A DNA stretch of 64,000 nt from Oceanospirillum maris DSM 6286 (GCF_000422865.1 NZ_KE383938.1:1-64000), one strand, 5' to 3'; numbered from the stretch's first letter, positions 36,100-46,411 are shown. Program-made: numbers and translations. The notes: generated from the letters alone by a model not told the origin.

Positions 36100-39012
36100 A
36101 TGACATTGCCCGTACCGCATCTACCCGCGCAATTAAAGGACACCGCAGACAAACAATGGCAGCGTTTACAGGATCGTTTAGAGCCGGATGTTTTTGTAGC
36201 GCTTCAAGCTCTGCCCCAGACGGAGAAGATTATTGTTTGCAGTGATTATGTGGTCGATAGCGCACTGCGTTTTCCACACCTACTTAGTGAGATGCTGGAA
36301 AAGGGCTGGTTCACCGAACCACTCAACGCAACGCAAATGCGCGATATCCTGCAAGAGAAACTTGCCACCTGCACAGTAGAGGCCGATCTACACCGAGCGC
36401 TACGCCAGTACCGCCGTCAGATGATGATGCGAATTATCTGGCGTGATTTTAGTTTTACGACCAATATGTGGCAGACCACAGCAGAGCTTAGTCACCTAGC
36501 AGATATCTGTGTCGATGAAGCTCTGAATTGGCTATACAACTTTTACACGCCTCAATGGGGAACCCCTTGCGATAAACAATCTCAGCCCCAGCGTATGTCG
36601 GTTATCGGCATGGGTAAACTAGGTGCCTGTGAGCTAAATTTATCCTCTGATATCGACCTAATGTTCTGCTTTCCCAAGCACGGCCAAACCCAAGGCGGTA
36701 AGCGCTCACTGGATAACCAAGATTTCTTTATTCGCCTTGGACAAAAGCTAATTGCCGCATTAGATGCCAATACCGCCGACGGTTTTGTTTTTCGGGTTGA
36801 TATGCGTCTGCGCCCTTACGGACAGAGTGGTTCGTTAGCGTTAAGCCATAACGCCATGATCGAGTACTACCATGATCAAGGTCGAGAGTGGGAACGCTAC
36901 GCCATGATCAAAGCCCGAATTATCGCCGGTGATATAGAGGGTGGGAACCAGCTTCTTGAGGAGCTTAGTTCCTTTGTTTATCGCAAATATGTCGACTTTA
37001 GCGTGATCGAATCCCTACGTGATATGAAAGCGATGATCAATCGAGAAGTACGCCGTAAAGGCCTGATCACCAACGTTAAACTTGGCCCTGGCGGCATCCG
37101 CGAAGTGGAGTTTATCACTCAGGTTTTTCAGTTGATTAGAGGGGGCCGCGACACGGAGTTACAAGAGCGCTCCATTCGTAAAGGCTTACCCATTATCAGC
37201 GGATTGGGCTTACTGCCACAGAAAATCACCGATGAGCTACTGGACGCTTATTTATTTCTGCGTAATGCCGAACACGCGCTACAGGGTGTTGCTGATCAAC
37301 AAACCCAAACCTTACCGGACGATGATTTCCCTCGCCTGCGTATGGCGTACATCATGAATTTTGATAACTGGCAGGATTTTGAAGCTCGCTTAGAGCAAGA
37401 ACGCGCCAAAGTAAGTAAGCACTTCGATAATGTGATTGCCGCCCCTGAAGATGAAGAGCATGGTGACAACCCTAAAAATACGGAGCTTGGGGCCCTTTGG
37501 AACGGAGAGTATGAAGTAGAGGCCGGTGCTCGACTACTAGAAGATCAGGGCTATGAGCGAGCGGAAGAAACTTATACTCGATTGGATCGCCTACGCACCA
37601 GCCGTATCGTTCAAGGGCTTCAGCGTGAAGGCCGCCAGCGGCTGGATGCCTTTATGCCTCAGTTGCTGCAAGCGGTGGCGGAAAATGCAGCACCTTCTCG
37701 CACATTCGAACGCACCCTAATTTTGGTTGAAGCCGTACTACGAAGAAGTGCTTACTTTGTGCTCTTACTGGAAAACCCCGCAGCGCTAAAACAACTGGTT
37801 AAGCTCTGCTCTGCCAGCCCTTGGATTGCGGAACACCTCGCCAAAACGCCAATTTTGCTGGATGAATTACTGAACCCTTCCACACTGTATACCCCTGCAG
37901 ACCTTGATCTTCTGCGTGATGACCTGCGCCAGCAGATGTTACGCCTGCCAGAGGAAGACGAAGAAGCCCAGATGGAAGCTTTACGCTACTTTAAGCGTGC
38001 CCATGTGCTGCGCGTGGCGGCCTCAGATATCAATCAAACCCGTCATCTTATGAAGGTAAGTGACTACTTAACCTTTATCGCCGAAGCCGTATTGGAATAT
38101 GTACTCCAGATGGCCTGGAAAACCCTAACCGAAAAATATGGCTTACCGATTAAAGAAGATGGCAGCCACTGTGATCCCTCTTTTGTAATTATCGGTTACG
38201 GCAAAATGGGTGGGATTGAACTGGGTTATGGCTCCGACTTGGATTTGGTTTTTTTGCATGACGCCGACTCCCAAGGTGTCACCGATACCAATAATATTGA
38301 CGGTAAGCGCAGTATTGATAATGGTGTATTTTTTACTCGCTTAGGCCAACGAATTATTCATATTCTAAACACCCTAACCCCGTCAGGTCAGCTTTATGAA
38401 GTGGATATGCGCCTGCGGCCATCGGGTAATTCTGGCTTATTGGTTAGCTCGGTTAAAGCCTTTAAAGACTATCAGCTGAAAGAAGCCTGGACATGGGAAA
38501 AACAAGCTCTTGTGCGCGCCCGTGTTGTTGCGGGCTGCCCAGTTGTTGCGAAGAAATTTGAGCAAGTGCGCGCAGAGATCCTAACCGAGGCCCGCGATCC
38601 GCAAAAACTGCAAGAAGATGTGGTCTCCATGCGGATCAAAATGCGGGATAATTTGGGGTCTAAGCCCGATGCCACAGGTGACCGTAAAACGTTCCAGCTA
38701 AAACAAGATGCCGGTGGCATGGTCGATATTGAATTTATCGCCCAGTATTTTGTTCTAAGGTATAGCACCCAGTTTCCAGAGCTATTGCAGTGGACAGATA
38801 ATATGCGCATTCTGGAAACAGTGGAGCAGGTAGGATTGCTCAGCAAAAAAGATGTAGCCCAGCTCAGCGAGGCTTACCTGATTTATCGTCAGGCCGCCCA
38901 TGATGCCTCGATGCAGAAAGTTTCCAGCGAAGTGCCTGCCGATCAATTTATTGAGCAACGCACCGCCGTTAGCCATATTTGGCAAATGCTTTTAGGGCAC
39001 AAGAGTCAATAG
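36100..39012 (+). CDS. glnE: Bifunctional glutamine synthetase adenylyltransferase/deadenylase
   Basis: 970 residues, slightly longer than E. coli GlnE (946). Two nucleotidyltransferase domains: the N-terminal one near residue 168 (IGMGKLGACELNLSSDIDL) removes AMP, and the C-terminal one near 705 (IGYGKMGGIELGYGSDLDL) adds it. A helical linker lies between. It tunes glutamine synthetase according to nitrogen status through PII proteins. It is followed by a GT9 glycosyltransferase as in pseudomonads, with ilvE missing here. Confidence 0.97.
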   Translation: MTLPVPHLPAQLKDTADKQWQRLQDRLEPDVFVALQALPQTEKIIVCSDYVVDSALRFPHLLSEMLEKGWFTEPLNATQMRDILQEKLATCTVEADLHRALRQYRRQMMMRIIWRDFSFTTNMWQTTAELSHLADICVDEALNWLYNFYTPQWGTPCDKQSQPQRMSVIGMGKLGACELNLSSDIDLMFCFPKHGQTQGGKRSLDNQDFFIRLGQKLIAALDANTADGFVFRVDMRLRPYGQSGSLALSHNAMIEYYHDQGREWERYAMIKARIIAGDIEGGNQLLEELSSFVYRKYVDFSVIESLRDMKAMINREVRRKGLITNVKLGPGGIREVEFITQVFQLIRGGRDTELQERSIRKGLPIISGLGLLPQKITDELLDAYLFLRNAEHALQGVADQQTQTLPDDDFPRLRMAYIMNFDNWQDFEARLEQERAKVSKHFDNVIAAPEDEEHGDNPKNTELGALWNGEYEVEAGARLLEDQGYERAEETYTRLDRLRTSRIVQGLQREGRQRLDAFMPQLLQAVAENAAPSRTFERTLILVEAVLRRSAYFVLLLENPAALKQLVKLCSASPWIAEHLAKTPILLDELLNPSTLYTPADLDLLRDDLRQQMLRLPEEDEEAQMEALRYFKRAHVLRVAASDINQTRHLMKVSDYLTFIAEAVLEYVLQMAWKTLTEKYGLPIKEDGSHCDPSFVIIGYGKMGGIELGYGSDLDLVFLHDADSQGVTDTNNIDGKRSIDNGVFFTRLGQRIIHILNTLTPSGQLYEVDMRLRPSGNSGLLVSSVKAFKDYQLKEAWTWEKQALVRARVVAGCPVVAKKFEQVRAEILTEARDPQKLQEDVVSMRIKMRDNLGSKPDATGDRKTFQLKQDAGGMVDIEFIAQYFVLRYSTQFPELLQWTDNMRILETVEQVGLLSKKDVAQLSEAYLIYRQAAHDASMQKVSSEVPADQFIEQRTAVSHIWQMLLGHKSQ

Positions 39013-39128
39013 GCTCAATGACTTACAACAAGCACCGATAGGCTTTTATGGGAAGCAGTAAAACAGCCTCTTGTAAAAGCCATCATACGGGTTAACATGC
39101 CTTAACCTCATTGGAAGAAGTAACCGTC

Positions 39129-40274
39129 ATGAAAATGCTGCTCATTGCCGACGATCAACCGGATGCACTTCTGGATCTACAGTGCGTGATTCAACGTTTG
39201 ATCCGAAAACATCGAGAATGCCGCATTAGCTTAATGGCCCCTCAAGGTTTACATGCCTTGGCTCGCCGTTTAAAGGGTTTGGATGACCTTTTGATGCTGC
39301 CAGAGGCCAATGCCCCAACAAAGCTCTACTGGATTGCCGGTCGCCAACTAGAAGAATGGCAGCAAGAATTTATTCCCTTCGACCAAGCCTTAGTGTTTAC
39401 TCGCCGCTGGAAACCCGCATTAATACCTTGGATGGCCGGTATACCCAGACGTAGTGGCCGCTTAGGTAACGCACGTTTTATGCTGATCAATGATGCCCGC
39501 TGGATGAACACTCGCCAGCACCCCGACCGTAAAAGCCAGTATCTTACGTTAGCGGATGATCATGGTGAAATGCCCGATGAAGTGCTTCTACCCCAGCTTT
39601 TTGCTGATCGGAATAATGGTCTTAGTCTTGTCAAACAGCACTATCTCGATAAAGAACGCCCCGCGGTGGCCTTCTGCCCAGGAGGAAAATTAACCGACCC
39701 ACAACGTTGGCCCGTTGAGCGCTGGACATCATTAGCGGCACAATTGATTGATCAAGGCTGGCAAGTCTGGCTGATTGCACCAGCGACGGAACAATCTCTA
39801 TGCGAAGCGATCTGCATGGGACTTGATCGAGAACGTCAAATGGAAATTGCCAATCTTTCTGGCCGCCTTGCATGGGATGATAAAATTGATCTTATGGCCC
39901 TCAGTCGGGCAGTTTTATCCCAAGAAACCCTCTACAGCCGGTTGACCAAAGCACTCAACCATCCGTTAGTGGTGATTAAAGGCGCTGGGGGATTACAGGA
40001 ATATTTGCCGACCAACTTTGACCATCAAAGCCATCAGTTAAGCATTCAACCCCAAGAGAATAAGCGCCAAGCAGCTAATGCGTTAAAAAATAGAAGCTCA
40101 CAAAACAGCGCACCAGCCCAGTACGTCAATAGCGACCGTCACTGCCAGCCTTGCCAATATGATACTTGCCGCCACAATACCGGCGAAGATACCGACCCTT
40201 GCATCCATGATCTAAGCGTTGAGCGGGTTCGCTCTGCTTTGCTAAGCATGGTGCCGATGCAGGCCGTTGATTAG
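39129..40274 (+). CDS. GT9 glycosyltransferase, heptosyltransferase II-like, diverged
   Basis: 381 residues. The match to WaaF is clear in the middle (PAVAFCPGGKLTDPQRWP, AAQLIDQGWQVWLIAPATE) and in ALNHPLVV. The N-terminal catalytic Asp seems to be retained in IADDQPDALLDLQ. However the usual TNDSGxxH block is replaced by SQETLYSRL. The C-terminal tail is Cys-rich (CQPCQYDTC), as in several GT9 proteins. It should transfer heptose from an ADP-sugar to lipid A core. No other LPS-core genes are nearby. The changed motif suggests altered substrate or loss of activity. Confidence 0.75.
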   Translation: MKMLLIADDQPDALLDLQCVIQRLIRKHRECRISLMAPQGLHALARRLKGLDDLLMLPEANAPTKLYWIAGRQLEEWQQEFIPFDQALVFTRRWKPALIPWMAGIPRRSGRLGNARFMLINDARWMNTRQHPDRKSQYLTLADDHGEMPDEVLLPQLFADRNNGLSLVKQHYLDKERPAVAFCPGGKLTDPQRWPVERWTSLAAQLIDQGWQVWLIAPATEQSLCEAICMGLDRERQMEIANLSGRLAWDDKIDLMALSRAVLSQETLYSRLTKALNHPLVVIKGAGGLQEYLPTNFDHQSHQLSIQPQENKRQAANALKNRSSQNSAPAQYVNSDRHCQPCQYDTCRHNTGEDTDPCIHDLSVERVRSALLSMVPMQAVD

Positions 40275-40324
40275 CCTATTTACTGTTTACTAGCTCCTAG
40301 TTCTTATCGAAAAGGATGTTTGCT

Positions 40325-41095
40325 GTGCAGGCCGATATAACGGCGCTTATTGCGCCTCTTCTGACTGATAGTATCAGTAGTACCGAACTTCTCTTTCTGA
40401 TCCTGACCAGCGCTGTCACTTCTTTTATTACAGCGGCGATGGGGATCGGTGGCGGTGTCTTGCTTCTTGCTATTATGGCAACGATTTTACCGCCATTAGC
40501 GCTTATCCCCATTCACGGTATGGTGCAGTTAGGCTCTAATGCTAACCGTATGCTAATGATGTGGTCTCATATCCACTGGCCGATGGTGCTGCACTTTTTT
40601 CTTGGGGCAATAGTTGGGGCGTTAGTAGCCTCTCAGGTGCTGGTACAGCTTCCCGTAGACTGGATCAGCCGTGCAGTGGCACTCTTTATTCTTTATATGG
40701 TTTGGGGGCCAAAACCTAAAAAGCGGGCTATAGCCGGTTATAAAACGGTTTTTGCAGGGGCAATTACCACCTTAATCACCATGTTTGTCGGTGCAACAGG
40801 GCCATTAGTCGCCGCGTTTATCCACAGAATGGATCGCGACAAACTGTCCACAGCCGCAACCTTTTCAGCCAGTATGTCCTTTCAACATTTTACAAAAGCG
40901 GTTGTTTTTGGCGCGGTAGGTTTTAGCTTCTCACCTTGGATTATTCCCATTCTATTAATGGTAATCGCAGGGTCGCTTGGTACGTGGCTGGGGTTAAAAC
41001 TCTTAAATCGTATTCCGGCAACGTACTTCAAACAAAGCTTTGCCATTATTGTGACTCTACTGGCGCTTCGCCTTTTATGGCAAAGCTTCGTTTAA
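40325..41095 (+). CDS. TSUP/TauE-SafE-type transporter
   Basis: 256 residues with about 7-8 membrane helices in two related halves. GIGGGVLLLAIMA and GATGPLVAAFIHRM are typical of TSUP (DUF81) proteins that export or import small anions such as sulfite, sulfoacetate or related compounds. I prefer GTG 40325 because the AAAAGGA Shine-Dalgarno directly abuts the ATG at 40316, which cannot be used at zero spacing. Substrate is not deducible. It is 41 bp before a ZIP-type gene. Confidence 0.82.
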   Translation: MQADITALIAPLLTDSISSTELLFLILTSAVTSFITAAMGIGGGVLLLAIMATILPPLALIPIHGMVQLGSNANRMLMMWSHIHWPMVLHFFLGAIVGALVASQVLVQLPVDWISRAVALFILYMVWGPKPKKRAIAGYKTVFAGAITTLITMFVGATGPLVAAFIHRMDRDKLSTAATFSASMSFQHFTKAVVFGAVGFSFSPWIIPILLMVIAGSLGTWLGLKLLNRIPATYFKQSFAIIVTLLALRLLWQSFV

Positions 41096-41135
41096 TAGTG
41101 TTGATGTGCTTTAACGTTTTTTAATGAGGTTGGCG

Positions 41136-41855
41136 ATGTCTGATTTAATAACGGCTCTTACTTACGCAGCCATAGCGGCGATTGCGATTCCATTAGGGGG
41201 CTTTTTAGCGCGGATTGAACGTTTCCAAAACAAGTGGTTAGAAAGCGAGCTTAAGCATTCCGTGATCGCTTACGGCGCAGGGGTATTACTGGCGGCGGTG
41301 GCACTGGTTCTGGTGCCAGAAGGTCAAAAAGCCCTATCACCACTTTGGGTTTCTTTGGCCGTATTAAGTGGCGGCCTTATGTTTATGCTGGCAGATGTCT
41401 ACCTAACCCGCAGCGGAGGCTCGACAGCGCAGTTATTGGCGATGCTGTTAGACTTTACCCCCGAGGCGATGGCCCTTGGGGCAGCCTTGGCCATAGGCGG
41501 AACTAACGGCCTCTTGCTCGCGTTATTAATGGCGTTGCAGAACTTACCGGAAGGTTTCAATGCTTACCGAGAAATGGTGGCCCTTAGACCCCATCAAGGA
41601 CGAAAAATTTTGCTTTTCTTCCTTCTACTTGTTCCTATCGGCCCGTTATCCGCATGGGTAGGTTTTGTTTGGCTGTCAGAGCACGAATCGATTTTAGGTT
41701 TTATTATGCTGTGGGCCACAGGGGGAATTTTATATCTCACCTTCCAAGATATTGCGCCCCAAGTACGCCTGGAAAAAGATTGGTGGCCACCAATGGCTGC
41801 AGTGGGAGGTTTTTTAACCGGCCTGCTAGGACAGCAATTACTTGTTATAGTTTAA
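41136..41855 (+). CDS. ZIP-family metal transporter (ZupT-like)
   Basis: 239 residues with about eight membrane helices. Paired metal-site motifs are DFTPEAMALGAAL (about TM4) and LQNLPEGFNAYRE (about TM5), the counterparts of HNxPEG in ZIP proteins, although the typical His is replaced by Gln or Phe. It would take up divalent metals (Zn, Mn or Fe); the missing His makes the metal uncertain. ATG 41136 has GAGG at 6 bp; ATG 41124 lacks one. Confidence 0.75.
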   Translation: MSDLITALTYAAIAAIAIPLGGFLARIERFQNKWLESELKHSVIAYGAGVLLAAVALVLVPEGQKALSPLWVSLAVLSGGLMFMLADVYLTRSGGSTAQLLAMLLDFTPEAMALGAALAIGGTNGLLLALLMALQNLPEGFNAYREMVALRPHQGRKILLFFLLLVPIGPLSAWVGFVWLSEHESILGFIMLWATGGILYLTFQDIAPQVRLEKDWWPPMAAVGGFLTGLLGQQLLVIV

Positions 41856-41856
41856 T

Positions 41857-41899
41857 CCAAAATCGCTTTAATTTAAGCGCCAAAATCGCTTTAATCTAA
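41857..41899 (+). repeat. Two-copy 23-bp tandem repeat after the ZIP gene
   Basis: CCAAAATCGCTTTAATTTAA (41857-41876) recurs at 41880-41899 with one change (T to C). It lies right after the ZIP stop, in a 332-bp spacer (41856-42187) that otherwise shows no gene. The promoter of the efflux operon should be in this spacer. Confidence 0.75.
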
Positions 41900-42187
41900 A
41901 GTATAAAGACTGTCTGGCCTAATCGATAAGATCACTCTATCCTACGTCTTACATTCACACTATCCTAAGCCCTTAATTCAGATTATAAACATCTTTAAAG
42001 GGCTTATTACTCAGAGTTTGAGGGCTGATTAATTGTTCCCCTTTGATACACCTTAAAGCTGAGTATTATAGTGCGTTAATCTCAAACCTATAATTTAAGA
42101 ACTCTGTCGATAACGGCTGGGGGCATTCCCTATGCCTGAAACAGAGACTTATTAAAGATGCTCATGGATAAGCAGAGGCTCAATTGC

Positions 42188-43261
42188 ATGAAGAAATACC
42201 TTAACCGAACGTTGGTGCTTAGCATTTTATTACCACTATCTAGTACATTATTTTTTGGTGCTGCTAGTGTTAATGCCGCTGATAAGCCTCAAGCACCCGC
42301 TATGCCGGTGGAAGCCCAAATTGTTAAAGCAGAAACCCTAGAGCGGTCGGTTGAAGTCGTTGGCTCTCTATCCGCAAACGAGTCTGTTTCTATCAGCCCT
42401 GAAGTTTCTGGCCGTATTGCCAACATTCTGTTCCGCGAAGGTCAGGTTGTTGAAGCCGGTAAACCTCTATTTAAGCTGGATGATTCTATTCAACGCGCTG
42501 AGCTAAAACAGGCCGAAGCCAGTAGCGGTCTAAGCAAAATCGAATACAAACGTGCCACCGAGCTATTAAACAGCAATGCCGGTAGCGTTAATACCCGTGA
42601 TAGTGCATTGGCAAAACTACGTATCGACCAAGCCGGTGTTGCACTGGCAGAAGAGCGTTTAGCTAAGATGGGGCTTAACGCACCATTCCAAGGCCTAGTC
42701 GGTCTACGTGAAGTTAGCGTTGGTGAATACGTAACCCCAGGTCAGCCATTGGTTAGCCTGATTGCTATTGATCCGATGCGGGTTGAGTTTCGTGTGCCGG
42801 AAGTTTACCTCACCAGTTTAGCTGTCGGCCAAAGCATTGATGTCACAATGGACTCCATTCCTGGTGAGCACTTTCTAGGTACGGTTTTTGCCGTATCACC
42901 GGAAGTGGATGTCAACGGTCGTAGTGTTAAAGTTGTCGCGAGTTTACCTAATGCCGACGGCACATTGCGCCCTGGCCTATTTGCCCGTGTAAACCTAAAG
43001 CTTGAAACCATTAAAGATACAATCATGCTGCAAGAAGAAGCGATTGTACTGCAGGGTAATGCCCAGCTGGTTTATATTCTTGAGGATGGCAAAGTCAATA
43101 TTAAGCCTGTTACTACCGGTATTCGTGAACGAGGCCGTGTGCAGATTATTCAAGGTGTTAAGGCTGGTGATATTGTTGTCACTGCAGGTCAGATGAAACT
43201 CCGCCCAGGGTCTGCTGCTATGCCTATTAACTTACAAGCTGCGAAACCTCAGTCTGAATAA
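42188..43261 (+). CDS. RND efflux periplasmic adaptor (membrane fusion protein)
   Basis: 357 residues from ATG 42188, with signal peptide MKKYLNRTLVLSILLPLSS. Barrel-sandwich/lipoyl hybrid motifs are evident: VSISPEVSGRIANILFREGQ and LNAPFQGLVGLREVSVGEYV. A beta-barrel domain (LVSLIAIDPMRVEFRVPE) and a C-terminal membrane-proximal part follow. The hairpin region is short. It couples the RND pump to an outer membrane channel; no such channel gene follows. An ATG at 42158 would extend it by ten residues; the MKK start fits a signal peptide better. Confidence 0.93.
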   Translation: MKKYLNRTLVLSILLPLSSTLFFGAASVNAADKPQAPAMPVEAQIVKAETLERSVEVVGSLSANESVSISPEVSGRIANILFREGQVVEAGKPLFKLDDSIQRAELKQAEASSGLSKIEYKRATELLNSNAGSVNTRDSALAKLRIDQAGVALAEERLAKMGLNAPFQGLVGLREVSVGEYVTPGQPLVSLIAIDPMRVEFRVPEVYLTSLAVGQSIDVTMDSIPGEHFLGTVFAVSPEVDVNGRSVKVVASLPNADGTLRPGLFARVNLKLETIKDTIMLQEEAIVLQGNAQLVYILEDGKVNIKPVTTGIRERGRVQIIQGVKAGDIVVTAGQMKLRPGSAAMPINLQAAKPQSE

Positions 43262-43307
43262 GGCCATAAGCCCGTTTGCTAACGGCTAATTAAGGAGCAT
43301 TACCGGC

Positions 43308-46300
43308 ATGGTATTGTCAGAAATTTCGATTAAACGACCGGTATTCGCAACGGTGATGAGCCTGTTGCTATTACTGGTTGGTATTATTTCCTACGACCGC
43401 CTATCCGTGCGCGAGTACCCGAATATTGATGTCCCGACCGTTTCTGTTGTGACCACTTATTCGGGCGCTAACGCCAGTATTATTGAGTCACAGGTGACAA
43501 ACGTACTGGAAGATTCCTTATCCGGTATTGAAGGCATCGACTTTATGACCTCGTCATCAAGCACTGGCGAAAGTAAGATCACCATTAACTTCAAGTTAGA
43601 CCGAGACGCTGACAATGCGGCCTCAGACGTACGTGACCGTGTTGGTCGTGTACGGGGTGTTCTGCCAGATGATATGGACGAGCCTATTGTCGCTAAAGTT
43701 GAGGCTAACGCTCAGCCGATTATGTATTTGGCATTTTCCAGTCCAAATCATACACCGCTTGAAATGACCGACTTTGCAGATCGGTTAGTGAAAGATCGTC
43801 TGCAAACCGCCCCAGGGGTTGCAGAAATTCGCATCTTCGGTGAACGTCGTTACGCCATGCGTGTATGGTTAGATAAAGCTCGCATGGCTGCCTTTGGTGT
43901 TACCGCTAAAGATATTGAAAATGCGGTACGCAGCCAAAACCTTGAAGCCCCTTCTGGCACGATAAAATCCACCAATGTTGAGTTTACGCTGCTAGCCAAA
44001 ACGGATTTACAAACCCCAGAAGAATTTGAACAAGTTATTCTAAGAGATAACGACGGCTACTTGGTACGTCTAAAAGATGTTGCCAAGGTTCGTATTGATG
44101 CTGAAAATGATCGCGGTACGGTTCGGTTTAACGGACAAACTGCCGTAGCGATGGGTGTTGTTAAACAATCGGTTGCAAACCCTCTGGATGTATCCGGCAG
44201 CATTCGTACCATGATCCCTGAAATCGAATCGATTCTGCCAGAAGGCATGAAAGTAAACGTTGCCTATGATTCATCGATCTTTATTGACCGCTCAATTCAG
44301 GCCGTTTTCACGACCATTATTGAAGCCGTTGCTCTCGTTATTCTAGTTATTTTCCTCTTCCTGCGTTCATTCCGTGCAACACTGATTCCATTAGTGACAA
44401 TTCCCGTGTCATTAATCGGTGCTTTTGCCTTTATGTACATTTTGGACTATTCCATCAATACCCTGACCCTCTTGGCGATGGTGATGGCAATTGGTCTAGT
44501 GGTCGATGACGCTATCGTCATGTTGGAGAACATCTATCGCCATATTGAAAATGGCATGGAGCCGATTCAAGCGGCCTTTAAAGGCTCTAAAGAGATTGGC
44601 TTTGCTATTATCGCAATGACCATCACGTTAGCTGCAGTATTTGCGCCTATCGCCTTCACCGAAGGTCGTACCGGTAAGCTTTTTGCCGAGTTTGCCCTTA
44701 CGTTGGCCGGTGCGGTATTGGTATCAGGGTTTGTGGCATTAACGCTATCGCCAATGATGTGTTCGCGCATTCTTAAGCATGAAAATCATGGCAAGTTTTA
44801 TCTATTAGGTGAAAAACTTCTCGACGGTTTATCCAATGCTTATCGCCGATCGCTGAAATGGACCATGAAAGCTCGCCCTGTCATGTTACTTATCAGCCTT
44901 GGCTGTTTCGTTGGCCTTTATGCCACATTTACCACGCTCAATAACGAGTTATCTCCGGTAGAAGACCGAGGTACTATTATCGGTTTCGGTATCGGCCCAG
45001 AAGGCTCCACAACTGAGTTCCTAGACAAGTACAGCCGTCAAATTGAAGGTGTATTCTCTGATGTGCCTGAAATTGAACGTTACTTTGTTATCACAGGCTT
45101 ATTCCCCTCTGAAAACAATGTGATCTCTTTTGCCGGTTTAAAAGACTGGGAAGAGCGTTCTCGCAGCGCACAAGAAGTTGCTGGAACCATTAGTGGGCCA
45201 ATGTACGCTGGAATCACCGGTATTATGTCATTCCCAATCACACCAGCATCTTTAGGTCAAAGCCCTATAGCACGTCCTGTGGAGATGGTGGTTCAATCCA
45301 ACGCCAGCTTCGATGAGCTACAAAGGCTGATTAGTGCGGTAATGGGTAAGGTTTATGCGAGTGGTAAGCTGGCCAACCCGGATGTGGATCTAAAGCTTAA
45401 CAAGCCTCAGATCAACCTGCATATCAACCGAGATAAAGCCGCTTCTATTGGTGTTGCCGTATCAGATATCACCAGTACACTGGAAACCTTGCTAGGTGGC
45501 CGTACGATTAGCCGCTATAACCAAGACAATGAGCAGTATGATGTGATTGCCAAGGTAGCTGATGTTGATCGTGCGACACCATCGTCATTATCGGCTATCT
45601 ATGTGCGCTCAAGCTCAGGTCAAATGATTCAGCTATCGAATCTTGTCACCTTAGAAGAGACCGTCGCACCTAAAGAATTGAATCACTTTAATAAACTACG
45701 CTCTGCAACCATTAAAGCCAGTTTAATGCCAGGCTTAACCCAAGGTGCTGCCATCGAATGGCTACGGGTTACGGTTGAAGAAACCGCTCAAGAATTAGGT
45801 ATTCAGGGTATCCAGATCGATTACAGCGGCCAAGCCCGTGAGTTTATCGAGACCGGTGACTCCTTGGGTATAACCTTTGTTCTGGCACTAGGTTTCATCT
45901 ACCTTGTCCTTGCGGCACAGTTTGAAAGCTTCCGCTCACCGATGGTGATTATGCTAACGGTACCTCTGGCAATTTTTGGTGCGCTTCTAACCATGAAAAT
46001 GACTGGCGGCACCTTAAACGTATACAGCCAGATTGGTTTGATTACTTTGATCGGCCTAATCACGAAGCACGGCATCTTGATGACCGAGTTTGCTAACCAA
46101 CTTCGTGAGGAAGGTAAAGAGAAGTTCGAGGCCATCGTAGAAGCCAGTGTAATGCGTTTGCGGCCTATTCTTATGACCACAGGCGCGATGGTACTCGGTA
46201 ATATTCCTTTAGCGCTATCAACCGGTGCAGGGGCAGAAAGCCGTCAAGCTATTGGCTGGGTTATTGTCGGTGGCTTAACCTTTGGCACGATACTAACGCT

Positions 46301-46376
46301 TTACGTGGTACCAACGGTTTATACCTACATTGTTCAAAAGCTGCCTCATATGCCAGAGCCTGATTACGACTCATAG
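43308..46376 (+). CDS. RND-type multidrug efflux transporter
   Basis: 1022 residues with 12 membrane helices and two large periplasmic loops, as in AcrB/MdtBC types. Proton-relay residues are in TM4 (VVDDAIVMLENIY) and TM10 (LITKHGILMTEFANQLRE). N-terminal SEISIKRPVFATVMSLLLLL is canonical. It starts 46 bp after the adaptor gene, with AGGAGC-type site, and so forms an operon. The class (hydrophobe/amphiphile efflux) is sure, the substrate is not. Confidence 0.95.
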   Translation: MVLSEISIKRPVFATVMSLLLLLVGIISYDRLSVREYPNIDVPTVSVVTTYSGANASIIESQVTNVLEDSLSGIEGIDFMTSSSSTGESKITINFKLDRDADNAASDVRDRVGRVRGVLPDDMDEPIVAKVEANAQPIMYLAFSSPNHTPLEMTDFADRLVKDRLQTAPGVAEIRIFGERRYAMRVWLDKARMAAFGVTAKDIENAVRSQNLEAPSGTIKSTNVEFTLLAKTDLQTPEEFEQVILRDNDGYLVRLKDVAKVRIDAENDRGTVRFNGQTAVAMGVVKQSVANPLDVSGSIRTMIPEIESILPEGMKVNVAYDSSIFIDRSIQAVFTTIIEAVALVILVIFLFLRSFRATLIPLVTIPVSLIGAFAFMYILDYSINTLTLLAMVMAIGLVVDDAIVMLENIYRHIENGMEPIQAAFKGSKEIGFAIIAMTITLAAVFAPIAFTEGRTGKLFAEFALTLAGAVLVSGFVALTLSPMMCSRILKHENHGKFYLLGEKLLDGLSNAYRRSLKWTMKARPVMLLISLGCFVGLYATFTTLNNELSPVEDRGTIIGFGIGPEGSTTEFLDKYSRQIEGVFSDVPEIERYFVITGLFPSENNVISFAGLKDWEERSRSAQEVAGTISGPMYAGITGIMSFPITPASLGQSPIARPVEMVVQSNASFDELQRLISAVMGKVYASGKLANPDVDLKLNKPQINLHINRDKAASIGVAVSDITSTLETLLGGRTISRYNQDNEQYDVIAKVADVDRATPSSLSAIYVRSSSGQMIQLSNLVTLEETVAPKELNHFNKLRSATIKASLMPGLTQGAAIEWLRVTVEETAQELGIQGIQIDYSGQAREFIETGDSLGITFVLALGFIYLVLAAQFESFRSPMVIMLTVPLAIFGALLTMKMTGGTLNVYSQIGLITLIGLITKHGILMTEFANQLREEGKEKFEAIVEASVMRLRPILMTTGAMVLGNIPLALSTGAGAESRQAIGWVIVGGLTFGTILTLYVVPTVYTYIVQKLPHMPEPDYDS

Positions 46377-46411
46377 GGTTTTGAGCATCAAGCTAAAATA
46401 CGATGATTAAG

